Assembly (NCBI GenBank): GCA_945643635.1
Contig: CALZFC010000089.1
Span: 1-64,000 of the forward strand
Direction of reading: 5' to 3'
Length of the DNA: 64,000 bases
From: Allodiplogaster sudhausi
Taxonomy: Eukaryota > Nematoda > Chromadorea > Rhabditida > Diplogasteridae
Within the stretch, counting starts at the first letter, position 1, and every line of letters begins with the position of its first letter. A program made the translations under genes and the position numbers. A model generated the notes under the pieces. That model saw only the letters and a program-made list of their open reading frames with translations. It had not been told where the DNA came from and made no database searches. Below are positions 38,077 through 50,192 of this stretch, piece after piece.

Positions 38077-38125
38077 TTTGATGGGCAGAGGTGATGAAGC
38101 ATAGCCATCACCTCTGCCCATCAAA
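38077..38125. other. Perfect 20-bp inverted repeat with 9-nt loop
   Basis: The arm 38,077-38,096 (TTTGATGGGCAGAGGTGATG) is exactly complementary to 38,106-38,125, with nine bases between. It stands in otherwise GA-rich sequence and is not made of simple repeat. It could fold as an RNA hairpin on either strand, or be a small palindrome. The stem is shorter than a typical animal microRNA precursor and does not extend beyond 20 bp. Confidence 0.9.
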
Positions 38126-38203
38126 GAGTAGGATAAGAGCGAGAGAGGAGTGAGAAATGCTGCAAATGAGAAGAAAGAAGAGATAGACATGACCGAAAGA
38201 AGG

Positions 38204-38239
<36 letters not shown>

Positions 38240-38439
38240 GAGAGCGTGAGAAATAAGAGAGCCATTAAGTGCACGCGAGCGTTCCTTTCTGCAAAAGCAT
38301 CTAAATTTACCGACGCCTGAAGGCAAAAGAAATGAAGGCGCGATGGAAAGAGGGAGAGATAAGAAGATGGTGAAAGAAACGAAGATGGAGTGTTGCATAG
38401 AAAGAGAGTAGGCAAGAAAAGTGAGAGAAAAAGAGAGAA

Positions 38440-38562
38440 AAGTGGGAGAGAGAGAGAGAGAGCGAGATAGAGAGAGGGAAAGAGAGTGAGTAGAGATAGA
38501 ACGAGGGAAAGAGAGTGAGATAGAGAGAGGGAAAGAGAGTGAGATAGAGAGAGGGAAGGAGA
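38440..38562. repeat. GA-rich minisatellite
   Basis: The unit GAGAGTGAGATAGAGAGAGG recurs about four times with small changes after a pure GA run. A separate GA run lies at 38,207-38,236. Confidence 0.9.
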
Positions 38563-38755
38563 GTGATCTGCAACGGAGTGTTTATTACATTCTGTCTGCA
38601 GTACGTGCATGTCTTCCTGTTAAGTTTGGGCGAGACAGTGAAATGGATTAGGCAACTTAATCTCACTTCACGTCATCTACAAGGCGGAGGGCAAACATCG
38701 CCAGGGGCATACTGGAGTTCGCTTTCTCACTACTTCTTTCTCTCCTATTCACTCA

Positions 38756-38815
38756 CTCTCTCTCTCTCTCTCTCTCGCTCCTCTTCTTTTTCTCTATCTC
38801 TCTCTCTCTCTCTCC
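38756..38815. repeat. CT microsatellite
   Basis: Two CT tracts on the plus strand separated by a short GCTCCTCTTCTTTTT spacer. Confidence 0.9.
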
Positions 38816-39716
38816 ATATTACAATATCTCATCTCTCCCGTTCATGACATATTGAACTGTCTGAGTAAACACAAAGAGATGACTATCAATATGGAGGAAC
38901 ACGAATTAACAAGGATTCAGTAATCAAAGAAGTAATTTGTGTTGAGATCTTGCATGAGGAAGTCGTTTTCATTGCATGCGATAATAAATAATCTCTTATG
39001 CTAGACGGAGATTTGTCGTTCAAAATTGATGAGACGGAATGGAGAGAAGAGAAGGGAGAGCACGGCTCAGGGATATCCATTTTGGGATATCCGTACGATT
39101 CCTATCCGTATGGGCAGGCAGCTTTCCTCATTCACGCAAGCGCCAGATGAGGAAAAAAGGGAAAGCAGAAGTGTTGCCAAGGTGTGCGTGAGAAAGGGGC
39201 AACCGAGGGGATCGGGAATGATAAGCACGGATAACATTTTGAGGGGATTAGATGGTTTGACCATTGTAGTGCACACATCACCTGGATTACAATGAACAAG
39301 ATGTTCTATATGCATATATATAGAATGTATTCATGTACATAAAGAAATAGAAGGTAAAAGTATTTCAATCGACTCTACGAGATGAGTGTTTTCTTCTCTA
39401 ACTAAGATTTCGGGGTTCTGAAGCAGTTTAGGAAAAGATAGAGAGATATGAAGAGGAAGAGGCAGCTGCATGCTGGCATATCAGTGTGTCACCGCCCGGA
39501 AGCCATGAGTCTTCACGGCCAGCTGTTGCCGAAGGGTAGTAGTCAACGAGGAGAGAGAGCACGCGAACGTGAGAGAGAGAAGAGAAGCAGAGATGGAGAA
39601 GTTAGAAAGCAGGGGAGGGGATGTTGCCCCGCAGTTCTATTGCATTCTGGGGGCAGAGGGGAATGGTGCTGTTGCCTAGAGCTGTCTGCACGCATACCGA
39701 TGGAAAGGAATCCCTT

Positions 39717-39719
<3 letters not shown>

Positions 39720-39760
<41 letters not shown>

Positions 39761-39785
39761 TTCTCTCTCGTTCTTCCTCTTCCTC
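39720..39785. repeat. CT microsatellite
   Basis: Pure CT for over 30 bases, then CTCGTT and CTTCCT variants. Confidence 0.9.
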
Positions 39786-40004
39786 TCTGCATGAGAGTCT
39801 TCATTACTGGCAATAAGCCTATAATTCTGAGCTCCTCGTGAAAGAAAAAGAACACAGGAGAATAAAAAGAGTAAACAAACGGAAGAAGCTAACAATTATG
39901 GCACATTTTGTTGTCGAGCCAGATTGTTTAGGAGTTTTCCTGAGAGAGGGTAACGACGCACTTTTAATCAAGTGTGCTCAAGCGTGCGTCAGGCACCCAA
40001 CGTA

Positions 40005-40142
40005 CAATCGTCTCTCTCACTCCCTCTCCCCCTCCGTCTCTCCCTCTCTCCAATCGTCTCTCTCACTCCCTCTCCCCCTCCGTCTCTCCCTCTCTCCAAT
40101 CGTCTCTCTCACTCCCTCTCCCCCTCCGTCTCTCCCTCTCTC
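40005..40142. repeat. 46-bp minisatellite, three copies
   Basis: Three exact head-to-tail copies start at 40,005, 40,051 and 40,097, each opening with CAATCGTCTCTCTCACTCCC. The unit is pyrimidine-rich. The identity of the copies indicates recent amplification. Confidence 0.97.
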
Positions 40143-40494
40143 CATCACTCGCTCTCTCTTTCTCAGCCTTCTTTCACCTGAACAGCCTAGGCCTCAAACA
40201 GGATGGCGGGCGAAACTAAGTGCGACCTTGTCGCAGAAGATCAGAGAGCATGTAAACATGAGAGAGACAGATGGTTAGGGAACGATGAAGGATGAAAATA
40301 GCATATCAAATGGAGAGGGCAGCTATGCATCGGATCACAATAGTTGTTACTGTCTTGGCGGAGAACTCTCGCTCTCTTTCTTTCTCCGTTTCTCTTCATT
40401 TCATGTGTGTTTTCACTTAGGAACCATCGGCTGGTGCGATATGCATGGAGAGGCACGCCGAGAGCGGACAGAGATCTTCATTAAATTGCTGAAA

Positions 40495-40803
40495 GAGAAA
40501 GAGAGAGAGAGAGAGAAGAAAGAGCGAAAGAAAGTTAGAAGGTGAGAGAGAGAGAACGAAAGTTAGAAAGGGAGAGAGAGATTGAGATAGAAAGAGATAA
40601 AAAGTGAGAAAGAGATAGAAAGAGAGTGCAAGGGAAAAAAGAAAGTTAGGAAGGGAGAGAGAGATTGAGAGGGGAGAGAGAAAGAGAGAAAGAAAGATAG
40701 AAAAGAAGAGAGAAAGAGAGATTGGGAGAGAAAGCGAGAAAGAGAAAGAAGGAGAGAAAGAAAGTTAGAAAGGGAGAGAGAGAATGAGAGAGAGAGGAGA
40801 GTA
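40495..40803. repeat. GA-rich degenerate tandem repeats
   Basis: GAGAGAGA and GAAAGTTAGAAAGGGAGAGA units recur with variation across about 300 bases. Confidence 0.9.
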
Positions 40804-42021
40804 AAAATCACATTTCAAAGGAAGCGACCGGCTACAAGAGAGTGTGGCATCACGGTAGACGCAGACAAAGAGAAAGCCGGATCATGAATATCCTCCCCAA
40901 CCAACCACTTGAGCATCTGTCATCTCATACAGAGAACCCCGCCAGGACACATCAAAGCACGATTCAGTATATTAAATATAGACAAAAGCGTGCTTAAAAT
41001 ATACATGAATTTGTTTTCTTACGCTTTTTTCCTACTCAAAGACAGATTCGCCAACTGCATTATAAAAATCTAATGTAAGTTATGGACTGTATGGAAACGC
41101 ATTGTTTTAAACGGGACACCGTAAGCCCTGAGGAAGGATTAGTGAGGGGACTGTGGACGCAGTTAAGTAATTTTAAATATTGCTAATAAATTAGATTTTG
41201 TATCGCATACACAATTTTTTAACCAGGAAAGATGACTGAAAATTTGTCTAGGCAGTCTGTTTTTTAAGGAATGAATGCGAGAGAAGTTAGGGGGGGGAGT
41301 GACATAAATAGTTCCGGCACAGGGTGGAATAGCCCTGTTTTTCACAAGTAAACAGAGGAATGAAACGGTGTGAGTCTCCGAATGACAAGGTTGCTGAACC
41401 CACTGCGATTGCCTTTCCCTCACCTCCCCCCCTTCAGCTCTCCCTAACCTTCTCCAGCCATGTGACTACCGTCCGAACTAAAAATTGTTTCTGAGCGATT
41501 TACATGTTTCCCTTTTCGTCCAGCCTTCGCATTCGTCTGCGGAAATGCCGATAAAAGTGAGCAACTTCCATTGTGTCTTGAAAGAAATGGTGAAAATTGG
41601 TTTTAAAGTATGAAACTTACTGCGCCTCTATTGTCATTCCTGAGATATTCGAAAGGAAAGTTACACTGTAGAATTACAGGCGGCTCAAAATTCAATAAAT
41701 CAATGTTTGGTGTAACTGCAAGTTTAATTGCAGTCGAAGAGAAGAGCCCTTGCATGTTATCATCACCCGGGCGTCCTTGTCAAGTCGTAATGAATGATTG
41801 AAAGGAGCAATGAAAAGGAAAGAACATGAAGCGAGGGAATCCTCTCTGCAAGAAGCAACCAGCTACTGCTCACGCTGCAGCCCATTCTCGCTGTGGGACC
41901 AAGAAAAAAAGGGGAAGAAAGGTAAAAGGAAAGATGAGGTGCGTCGACCTTTCGCAATGGCCAGAGAAGATGATTGGGGAGAGGAAAAGTTGAAGAACTT
42001 AGAGAAAGCGAAAGTCGAGAG

Positions 42022-42130
42022 CAGAGAGAGAGAGAGAGAGCAGAGAGAGAGAGAGAGAGAGCAGAGAGAGAGAGAGAGAGAGAGAGAAAGAAAGAAAGAG
42101 GGAGAGAAACAGAGTGAGAGTGAGAAAGAA
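42022..42130. repeat. GA microsatellite
   Basis: Three runs of GAGAGAGAGAGAGCA followed by GAAAGAAAGAGGGAGA variants. Confidence 0.9.
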
Positions 42131-43084
42131 TGAGAGACATCAAGGCACTAGTGGGATATAAGGTATGCGCCAAGAGCAGAACCAATCCATCAGTGCGGAT
42201 CTTCTTGTCAGTGCATGGGAGAGAGAAGAGAGAGTGAGAAAGACAGAGAAGGAGGGCAATCGAGTCGAGAATGGTCTGCTAGACAATTATCACAAATTTG
42301 ACGAAGGAAAACAGTTTTCAGAGCCTAGGGGAACATCAATCAGAGCAGACGATTGGAATTGGCGGTGAGCAAAGCAGTTTGTAGGCGGACATGAAAAGTA
42401 CACTGTTTGCATTGGGCGACCAGAGTCTTTTGTGTACTCGACGGATGTTGAATTAAAAGTTGACGTCGATGAGAGAAAAAAGGGGAATTAGAATGCTCGA
42501 AGTGGAAGGGAGAAGGAAGGGGAGGGAAGCGGCATCCGATTAGTAAATCAACAGAGGAAGAAGCACGGCGAGGGGGGACGATCTTATTGGGAAACAATGA
42601 TGGGGAAGGGAGAGAGAGAGATGCGCCGAAGATCAGAAAAGAAAGAGTGAGAGAGAGAAAGAGAAGTTTAGCGGAAAAGAAAGTAGCGATAAGTAGAGAA
42701 AGGTCATGAGAGGCTAGATGGCATAGATTGATAGCATGTACAAAGTGCGCATTACTACACCTCAATAAGAGAGAGATAATACATTCATGAACAGACGATG
42801 GTGAAGAAACGAGACATCAAAGTGAAAATGGGGAAACCCGGATGAACCTGACTCGCTGTTTGCTTTGGTGTAGATGTACACAGTAGTTATGTACTTATGT
42901 GCATTCTGATAAGAATGTGTGCCTATTCATTTGCGAAGGGAGAGAGAACGACAAAAGATCGGACTTCTTTGACTGTCGCTGATTGAAGAGAAGACATTCT
43001 CTGCTTTCAAGTATCGATGCTAATTGAGGAATGGCGAGAAGAGAATTGAAGTTGGTTTGAGACAAAGAGAGACATCAGACAAGT

Positions 43085-43086
<2 letters not shown>

Positions 43087-43120
<34 letters not shown>

Positions 43121-43140
43121 TAGGGAGAGAGAAAGAGAGT
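43087..43140. repeat. GA microsatellite
   Basis: Pure GA for about 30 bases, then GATAGGGAGAGAGAAAG. Similar tracts lie at 43,470-43,515, 43,680-43,752, 44,336-44,375 and 44,765-44,802. Confidence 0.9.
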
Positions 43141-43467
43141 AAGAGTTCAATAAAGCGAGAGGCAGAGAGTTAGAGAAAGAAAGATGGAGCGAGTAAGACT
43201 TGCGAGTAAGAGATAAGTTAAGAAAGTAGGCTATATTATCAGTGATGAATGGTGTTGTTGAAGTGGCGAGAGCAGAAAGTAGCAAGTCATTTTCCTTTGC
43301 ATTAGCGGACTTGCACAGATGAGCGGAATGTTGGTAGCAGCCGCTGTTTGGCTCCGCCATTCATTCTCTTTACAGGCACACGCGAGAATATTCACGGCTG
43401 TCAGTGGCCCTAATCGGAAAAGTACCTCCATGTATCGGGAATTTGTGAAACTAATGGTGAGAGAGCG

Positions 43468-43510
<43 letters not shown>

Positions 43511-44764
43511 AGGGAGAGGAATGGAAAAATAGAGAGAAAATAAAAAAGAAAAGAAAAACGACAGCTGATGCTGTTCACGTCGAATGCATAATCGGATAGC
43601 CAGAGAAGATCGCGAAACGGGAGATGCGAGGGCTTCGTGCGGCGGCGGCAAAATATGTATGTCATGGGTTTAGGGACATTGAGAGAGAGATGGAGAATGA
43701 GAGAGGGAGAGAAGGAGAGAGTGAGAGGGAGAGAGGGAGAGAGGGAGAGTTAGAGAAGGGGAGAGGAAGCGGCAGAGAAATAGAGAAATATGTACATGTG
43801 GGCAATGAGTGAGCGTTCATTTCCTAACGGCTGGGCGAGTAAAGGCAGTACAATGAGAGGGAGCAACAATAACACGACATCTATGCATTTCTCCCCAGAC
43901 AAGGTCGGCAGGTGTCTTTGGCAATTGCAAACGAGGAGAAGGAGAATAAGGCTGCTTCCCAGAGACGAAGAGACGAAGAAGGAAGAAGACATTTACACAT
44001 GAAGACAGACAAAACGTTTGAAAATAACCATGCGATCCTTTGCAACTTCAAATCATATCGGCAACGATTAAATGAGAGGGGGTGAGAAGAATTTCTGACA
44101 GGTGTATACAGAGAAACATATATCGCTTCTAGTCTTTTCTGAGGGTAGAGAAAATGAGAAAAGAGTGAGAGATTGAGAAAAAGAGTTTGAGAGAGAGAGT
44201 GGCGAGTATGTGTGAGAAGTCAGGTGAATATCGCCCGAGTCAAGAAGACAACAACATACAAATGAACATGGCAGACAGGGATAGTGAACAACTCTGCAAA
44301 CCAAAGGCACCTTTTCGCCATGGCGAAGGGAGGAGAGGGAGAGAGAGAGAGAGAAAGAGAGAGAGAGAAAGGAAACTGAATCGAAAATACATCCTGTAAA
44401 CTTAACTAATGCCTGCAAAGGTTGTGTAAAGGCTGGGAATAGCGATCCGGTGTCAACTTCATGTCAGACTGGCGAAGCCCCAAGGCAAGTTATTCGATTT
44501 ACATATCAGTAGATATTACGGATATGGTGTTATGCTCAGACCCAAGGGGCTTAGTCTTCGCTCTTTTTCCTCATCCCATAATCACGGCTTTCGCTCGTGT
44601 TCTCCTTCTTGGATACATACGCATTTCTTTCTTGAAGTTACAAATTGTTTTGATGCCGGAATACGAGAATCTGATTTTGTGCCCAAGAAAGGCACAAGCT
44701 ACTCTTTTATATATGTTGCTTCTCATTAGGGAGAGTGTGTGAGAGACAGAAAGAGAGAAAGAGT

Positions 44765-44797
<33 letters not shown>

Positions 44798-45339
44798 CGA
44801 GAGAAACTACATCTGTATGTGTGTATGAACATGCATCCATCACTTCTCCCGCCGTTCTTTTCTTCTCTATTTTTCTACTTGAAGAGGGACTTTCGCACCT
44901 TTGATCGAGAACGGGGGAATCCGGCCCGTCCTCAAGTGCCCCCACTGATTAACTCAGCTGGGTGAGTGGGAGCAAAGCACTTGCCGCATGCTCAGCGGAA
45001 TTTCGCTGATCGGTCAGTGAGAGAGAGAAAGATAGAGCGAGACAGAGGAAGAGAGGAAGGAGAGAGAGGAGGAAGAGAGGGAGGGAGATATATACTTGCG
45101 AGAGCAGAGGGAGATGCGATGAGTCAAATGATCCATGGTGAGTCAAACAAAGAAAAAAACAATGAATAGTTCAATGACATGTCGATGAAACAGCAAAAAA
45201 AATGGAATGGCAAGGCTTTTAAAGCTAGTCTTCCAATTTTATGATATACAGTGCTAGTCCAACCCAATCGTTACTCATTTCGTTTGGAATGCGCTGAAAG
45301 CTACAAGAGCGATAAACAAGTGAAATGAGTCGAAAAAAA

Positions 45340-45500
45340 GGGAGAGAGAGACAGAGCGAGGAGACAGAGACAGAGACAGAGGGACAGAGTGAGAGACAAA
45401 GAGAAAGGCAGACAAAAAGACAGAGACACATAAGCAGAGGGTGAGAGAGTGAGAGAGGGCGAGATGGAGAGACTGAGAGAGAAAGAGAGAGCGAGAGAGT
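45340..45500. repeat. GA/CAGA-rich low-complexity tract
   Basis: GAGACAGAGA and GAGAGTGAGAG variants recur. CT tracts follow at 45,675-45,725, 46,770-46,800, 46,973-46,992 and 47,030-47,057. Confidence 0.85.
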
Positions 45501-47856
45501 GGGAGTATGCGGCAGCTTTTTAAGAGATAATGATATAACCCCATATGTATTAGGCAAAAAGTAGTGGCGAGAGAACGCGAAGGATGGCGTATGCGCAAGA
45601 ATTACTCGAATAGTTAATTAAAAGTGACAAGGGATGGTATGGTCACTTCCGTCGATCTCTCCATTACTCTGGCTCTCTCTGCTCTCTCTCTCTCTCTCTC
45701 TCTCTCTGTCCACCTTTCTCTCTCAATGCCTTTTGGTATCTCGCTCTCTCTCTCTCATAGTTGTATTCTTTTGCACATTCACAGAATCGCTTCCACTCCA
45801 TACTCGAAAGTAGCCACAGCCCGTCATCATTCCACTCAATTGTCCATTTTTCGTTCATGCATTATTTTCCATGGTGTAGTAAGAAAAAGAAGAAAAGCGA
45901 AAAATTATAAGCGCCTTTCAATAAAATAATAATAATATGAAAGATACGGTGGAACCCTCTCTTTCATTCTCTCTCCCTCTCTTACTTTCATTTTCTCTCC
46001 CTTACCTCCTCTGCTCTCTTTCTTGCTCTTGCAGTCCCATCTTTCAATCTTACTCACCTTACGACATGAACAGAGAGGCAAAGAACAACAAACATATTAT
46101 AAAATGCAACCGGATTTATTTAACATGCATAAAACGAACCCTTTACAACTTTGATGGCCCGCGAACGAATACGACAATTTGGTGATTTTCTATGAGTCAG
46201 AATCACAGAAGAAGTGAACCCGGACAGAGGTGGACGATTAAGAAAGGAAAAGTGACTAGTGACAAGTAAAGTTAAGGAGCCTGATGAGTCAAGGACAACG
46301 ATGCTGCTACGGGCCGACCGCGCAGGGGCGTGACAGTTACAGGGAATGACACGACTCGAGATTAGAGATGAAAGGATAGGAGAGGGCGAGATTCTGCGAG
46401 AGAGAGCGAGGGAGAAACAGAAAAACGAGAACAGACGGAGAGAAAGAGAGTAACTTAAGAGGTAAAGAGGAGTAGGTAGTCAAGTGGCAACACTTGGCCA
46501 CACCCCCTATGCAGCAACTGAACTGTGTAATGCCCTTTATGCTAATGTTGCAGCTTTATATGCAATAGAATGTAAGATCTATTGAAGATGTTTTTCTTCT
46601 TGAAAAGAGAAGAGTATAATATAATATATAATGGTCAGTTATTAATGAGCAATTGGAAAGAAAGAATGCGCTGAAAGACAACATGATCGATGAGAGAGCC
46701 AAAGTCTGCAGATTTATTTCTGAAACAATTAAATTCCTTCTGCTGATCTCGACTCTCCTCTTATTATTTCTCTCTCTCTCTCTCTCTCCCTCTCTCTCCT
46801 TATCTATGTCTCTTCGTTTTCTAAATCTCCTTTACCTTAGCTTCTTTTTCGCACGCCAGGCAAATCGTTCGAATCGGAACGGGAATTCTAGATTGAGAAA
46901 GGCATGTAATTCCAAACACTTGCTCATATACAGACAAACACAATCTGCGCGGTAACCGCTTTCGAGCTCCGTTCTCTCTCTCTCTCTCTCCCTATCCTCT
47001 CTCTCCCCCCCCATCATCTCACTCCCTAGTCTCTCTCTCTCTCTGTCTCTCTCTCGCTATTCTGCCTCTCCTCCCTCTCTTACTCTTGCCTTCATCTCCA
47101 CAGAAGGATGCAGACCATGCTGGAGAGGCTCTATGAATGTGCAAACAATCCAGCTCAATTTGGCGGCACTTTCCAATGGAATCAACCGCCTCTATCCTTT
47201 TTCTCTGCATCCTTTTACCTTCACGCTCTCTCATGCCCTCTAACAAGTGGCGAACATGTTTGTTTCAGCGTGCCGAGGTTGTATATAACCACCATTTCTC
47301 ATGAAGGGCAATCAGATCTCAACAGCCAAATTACTTGAGAGACGATATTAAAACTTTATCCAACATTAAAGACGAGCATAAAATTTCGATATGAAATACT
47401 GTTTCAATTTATAAGGCCAATCGATTAACAGTGAGTTCGGAATGGTCATGCATAACTCTACCATTTACTACTAGCGATTAACAATAAAACGTTCATTTCT
47501 ATCACAGGATAATCATTCGCAGAATGAGCAAGACTGAACATTAGGAATATTTTTCTTCAAGTGAGAAAAACCCGAATATTACCATAGCTTTGTGGTTGGA
47601 ATTTGAAGTGGAATATAGAAGGAAATCAGAAGTCATGTGTTAAAATCGAGGAAGGAATAGTAGCATATCAACACAAGGCAAGTTATTGACCAAATAAATG
47701 CACATCGCTCTAAAAACTTTACCGGCAATATTATAGGCAAAAAATGCGAACATCGGGTTTTGAGCCTAAAGCAACGTGTAACAAATCTATGATGGTAATA
47801 ATATTATTCTGAGCATTACAACGATAACTCTCAGTTAAATTAAGATGAAGTTACGA

Positions 47857-50192
47857 TTACTTCTCTTTCTTTTGAGATGACGAGGAGGCGGATGCTTCAC
47901 GAGATAACTGGAAAGAACGAAGTGGTAAATGGAACAAAAATGTTGAATCCTCACCATTAGTCATCTTTAAGAAAAGAGCTGCGCACCCTTTGCATTTGTA
48001 TGGCTTCCGGAGAGGAGGGCCGAGCAGTGGCAGTGGCGAGTCTCTGCCTGTGTCTCTCCTCTTCTTCGTCGTCTGCTCTCTCTCCTCTCGCTCTCTCACT
48101 CTCGTTTGCATCCTTAAACGAAGAAAATATCAGCTTTGTAAAATAATCGATGGAAAAATATCGATGATTAGGTTATCTACAAATATTACACCTAATAAAA
48201 AAAACAAAACACTGTTCTATACGACCAAGAACGGACTACCTTGGGAGTCGATGGTTGTCCTCCCCCACTGGCACGGCCCTCATAGTCGTCTTCATTGAAG
48301 AGTTCCTCATCGAACTCCTCTCCCTCTTCCTCCTCCTCGAACCCTTCCCTCTCATCTTCTTCGTTCTCCGATGGCATGTCTGTCAACTCGCAGTCCGCCA
48401 TTCTCTCTTCTTCCTAAAGCCGATAATAAAAATAAAGAAAAATACTAAATTTATTTATCGTAATTCTACCTTTCAAAATAATTTTAAAGCGATAGAAACG
48501 ACCTCGCTAATCTGCGGTTCCTTGTCGCCCCCAGCAGAGGACTCGCGATGTTCCTGAAGAGAGATCTTTAGCATTTAATAGTGAATGGGTCTCGCGAAGA
48601 AAAATACCGTACCTTGGCGAGTTCACTGGTCGCGCCCCTGCTGCCGATTCGACGGCGCATGTAGGCAGTGCAGCGGCCGGAGGTGCTGCCAGAGGCGGTC
48701 GTGTCCTTCCGAGTTGAGGAAGGCTCATTCCCTGGAATCAGCTCACTACTACTCTTGCGAATCAAAGCTTCAGAAATAAGCAGCTACTTCAGATCTTGGA
48801 TGCTTTTGTAAAGGTATAAGAGAAAAGAGACCAGTTCCGTCGATGGATTTCCTCATCTCCTGCTCGTCCTCCTCGTCCTGGTCTTCATCTCCTTCGCTCA
48901 CAAGCAGATGACGCGTCTGAACGGAAGAAATACCATGAATCGAGGAGAGTGCCATGCTCTCATCTTGGAGGATGTTCTCCAGGAATACGAACCTTGGATG
49001 GAGTGCAGGAGAAAGAGATGGAATCCGTGATACTCGTGTACTCCTCGTGGCGATGTCGACGTAGGCTTACACTAAAAGATATTCTCTCCATTGAAATGAA
49101 GGACAGAATTGAATACTATCAAACAATATTATAGTCAAAAATAAATTATACATTTTTAATACTAATTAAAGTATAAAAAAATGAAATAAATCAATTCTAA
49201 CTTTTCCTTCCGAGTGATGTTCCCGACACTCATGCCACTGCGAACCGTCTAAACATGTGAAAAATTTAGAGCGGTTATTAAGTGACCAGCTAAAGTACGA
49301 ATATGATGATGATAACCTGAAGAAGAGCAGCAGAAGTAGGTTCAAGCGAGACGAGACTACCAAAGACTCGGTTGGCAGACGACGTATCCAGTCCTCCGCC
49401 ATAAGAAGATCCAAGGGGCTGAGGAGAGACCGGGCCAGCCGCGGGTGGCTCGTGCATTCCGCCTGAGATCAACGCTCATTCCTTTCTTTTTCTTTCAGAA
49501 ATTAATTTAAAATGGTTGAATATTGTAAAAATAGGAACTTGTTCCACAGATGGTAGTGGTTCTCTTCCGTTGAACGACAGGCATCGGAGCAGCCTGAGCA
49601 GTGGAAGAATGACTCGTCTTTCTCTCGCCGGCAGGCTAGAGAAACCAGCCAATTCATTCTCACTTCTTATTGTTAGTGGACAAGCACTAAGCTCCAATCA
49701 TATAAAAGGTGGCTGGATTCTTATCTTCTCCTCTTTTATCAGTCAGAAAACCTAAGTACTGACTGCCACTGCTCAATAGCTCACATTTTCTTCTTGTATT
49801 CCAATCCGAAAACTTCACCAAAGTCAAATATGTTTAAAGTCGTTCTCGCAAACCTTGTCCTCGTCAGACGACGAGCTTCTTCGTAGGGATTGTCGACTGG
49901 AAGAGGGGCCTCCTCCCTGAGGAGGCTGAGAACAGCCGGGGGGCATGGAAGATGAGGGAAAGACCGGCTTCAATTATTCAATCACGACTATAGATTATGA
50001 TGTTTACCATAACAAGTAACCGACAACACTAATACATAAATAAACGAATAAAAGCGTAAAATGTGAGCTTACTGGCTGCTGCATGGCGCCTGCGGCAGGG
50101 GAGGCGAGTCTCTGCATCTGTGAGTGCTGCTGCTGAGTCATCAGCTGCTGTAGAAGAGACGTCATGTTACGCATGCAGTCGAAGAGTTCCGC
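47857..50192 (-). CDS. TRPM exons 27-38: disordered acidic C-terminal tail
   Basis: Exons are about 50,073-50,192, 49,854-49,925, 49,539-49,635, 49,317-49,462, 49,202-49,248, 48,993-49,071, 48,833-48,977, 48,613-48,767, 48,503-48,553, 48,240-48,413, 47,987-48,112 and 47,857-47,907. The first continues the coiled coil ([18 protein letters not shown]). Later ones are Gln/Pro/Ser-rich, then [19 protein letters not shown], acidic runs ([31 protein letters not shown]), a purine-rich exon ([19 protein letters not shown]), and a C-terminus [16 protein letters not shown]. No kinase or Nudix domain is present. The tail is likely cytosolic and disordered. Alternative isoforms ending earlier are possible. 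Confidence 0.85.

Larger units (their letters stand above)
30690..47856. other. Long non-coding interval rich in GA/CT simple repeats
   Basis: About 17 kb without a convincing exon on either strand. Open frames here are mostly Ser/Leu or Arg/Glu runs translated from CT and GA tracts. The interval is the upstream region (or an intron) of the giant repeat gene and the downstream region of the TRPM gene. The stretches 30,690-32,500, 33,660-34,550, 40,820-41,990, 46,080-46,650 and 47,340-47,850 are AT-rich, of ordinary complexity, and show nothing recognisable. Confidence 0.7.

Noticed and set aside
38059..38610. 183-codon Ser/Leu-rich frame and similar frames elsewhere between 32 and 47 kb
   Set aside because: They are translations of GA/CT simple repeats.
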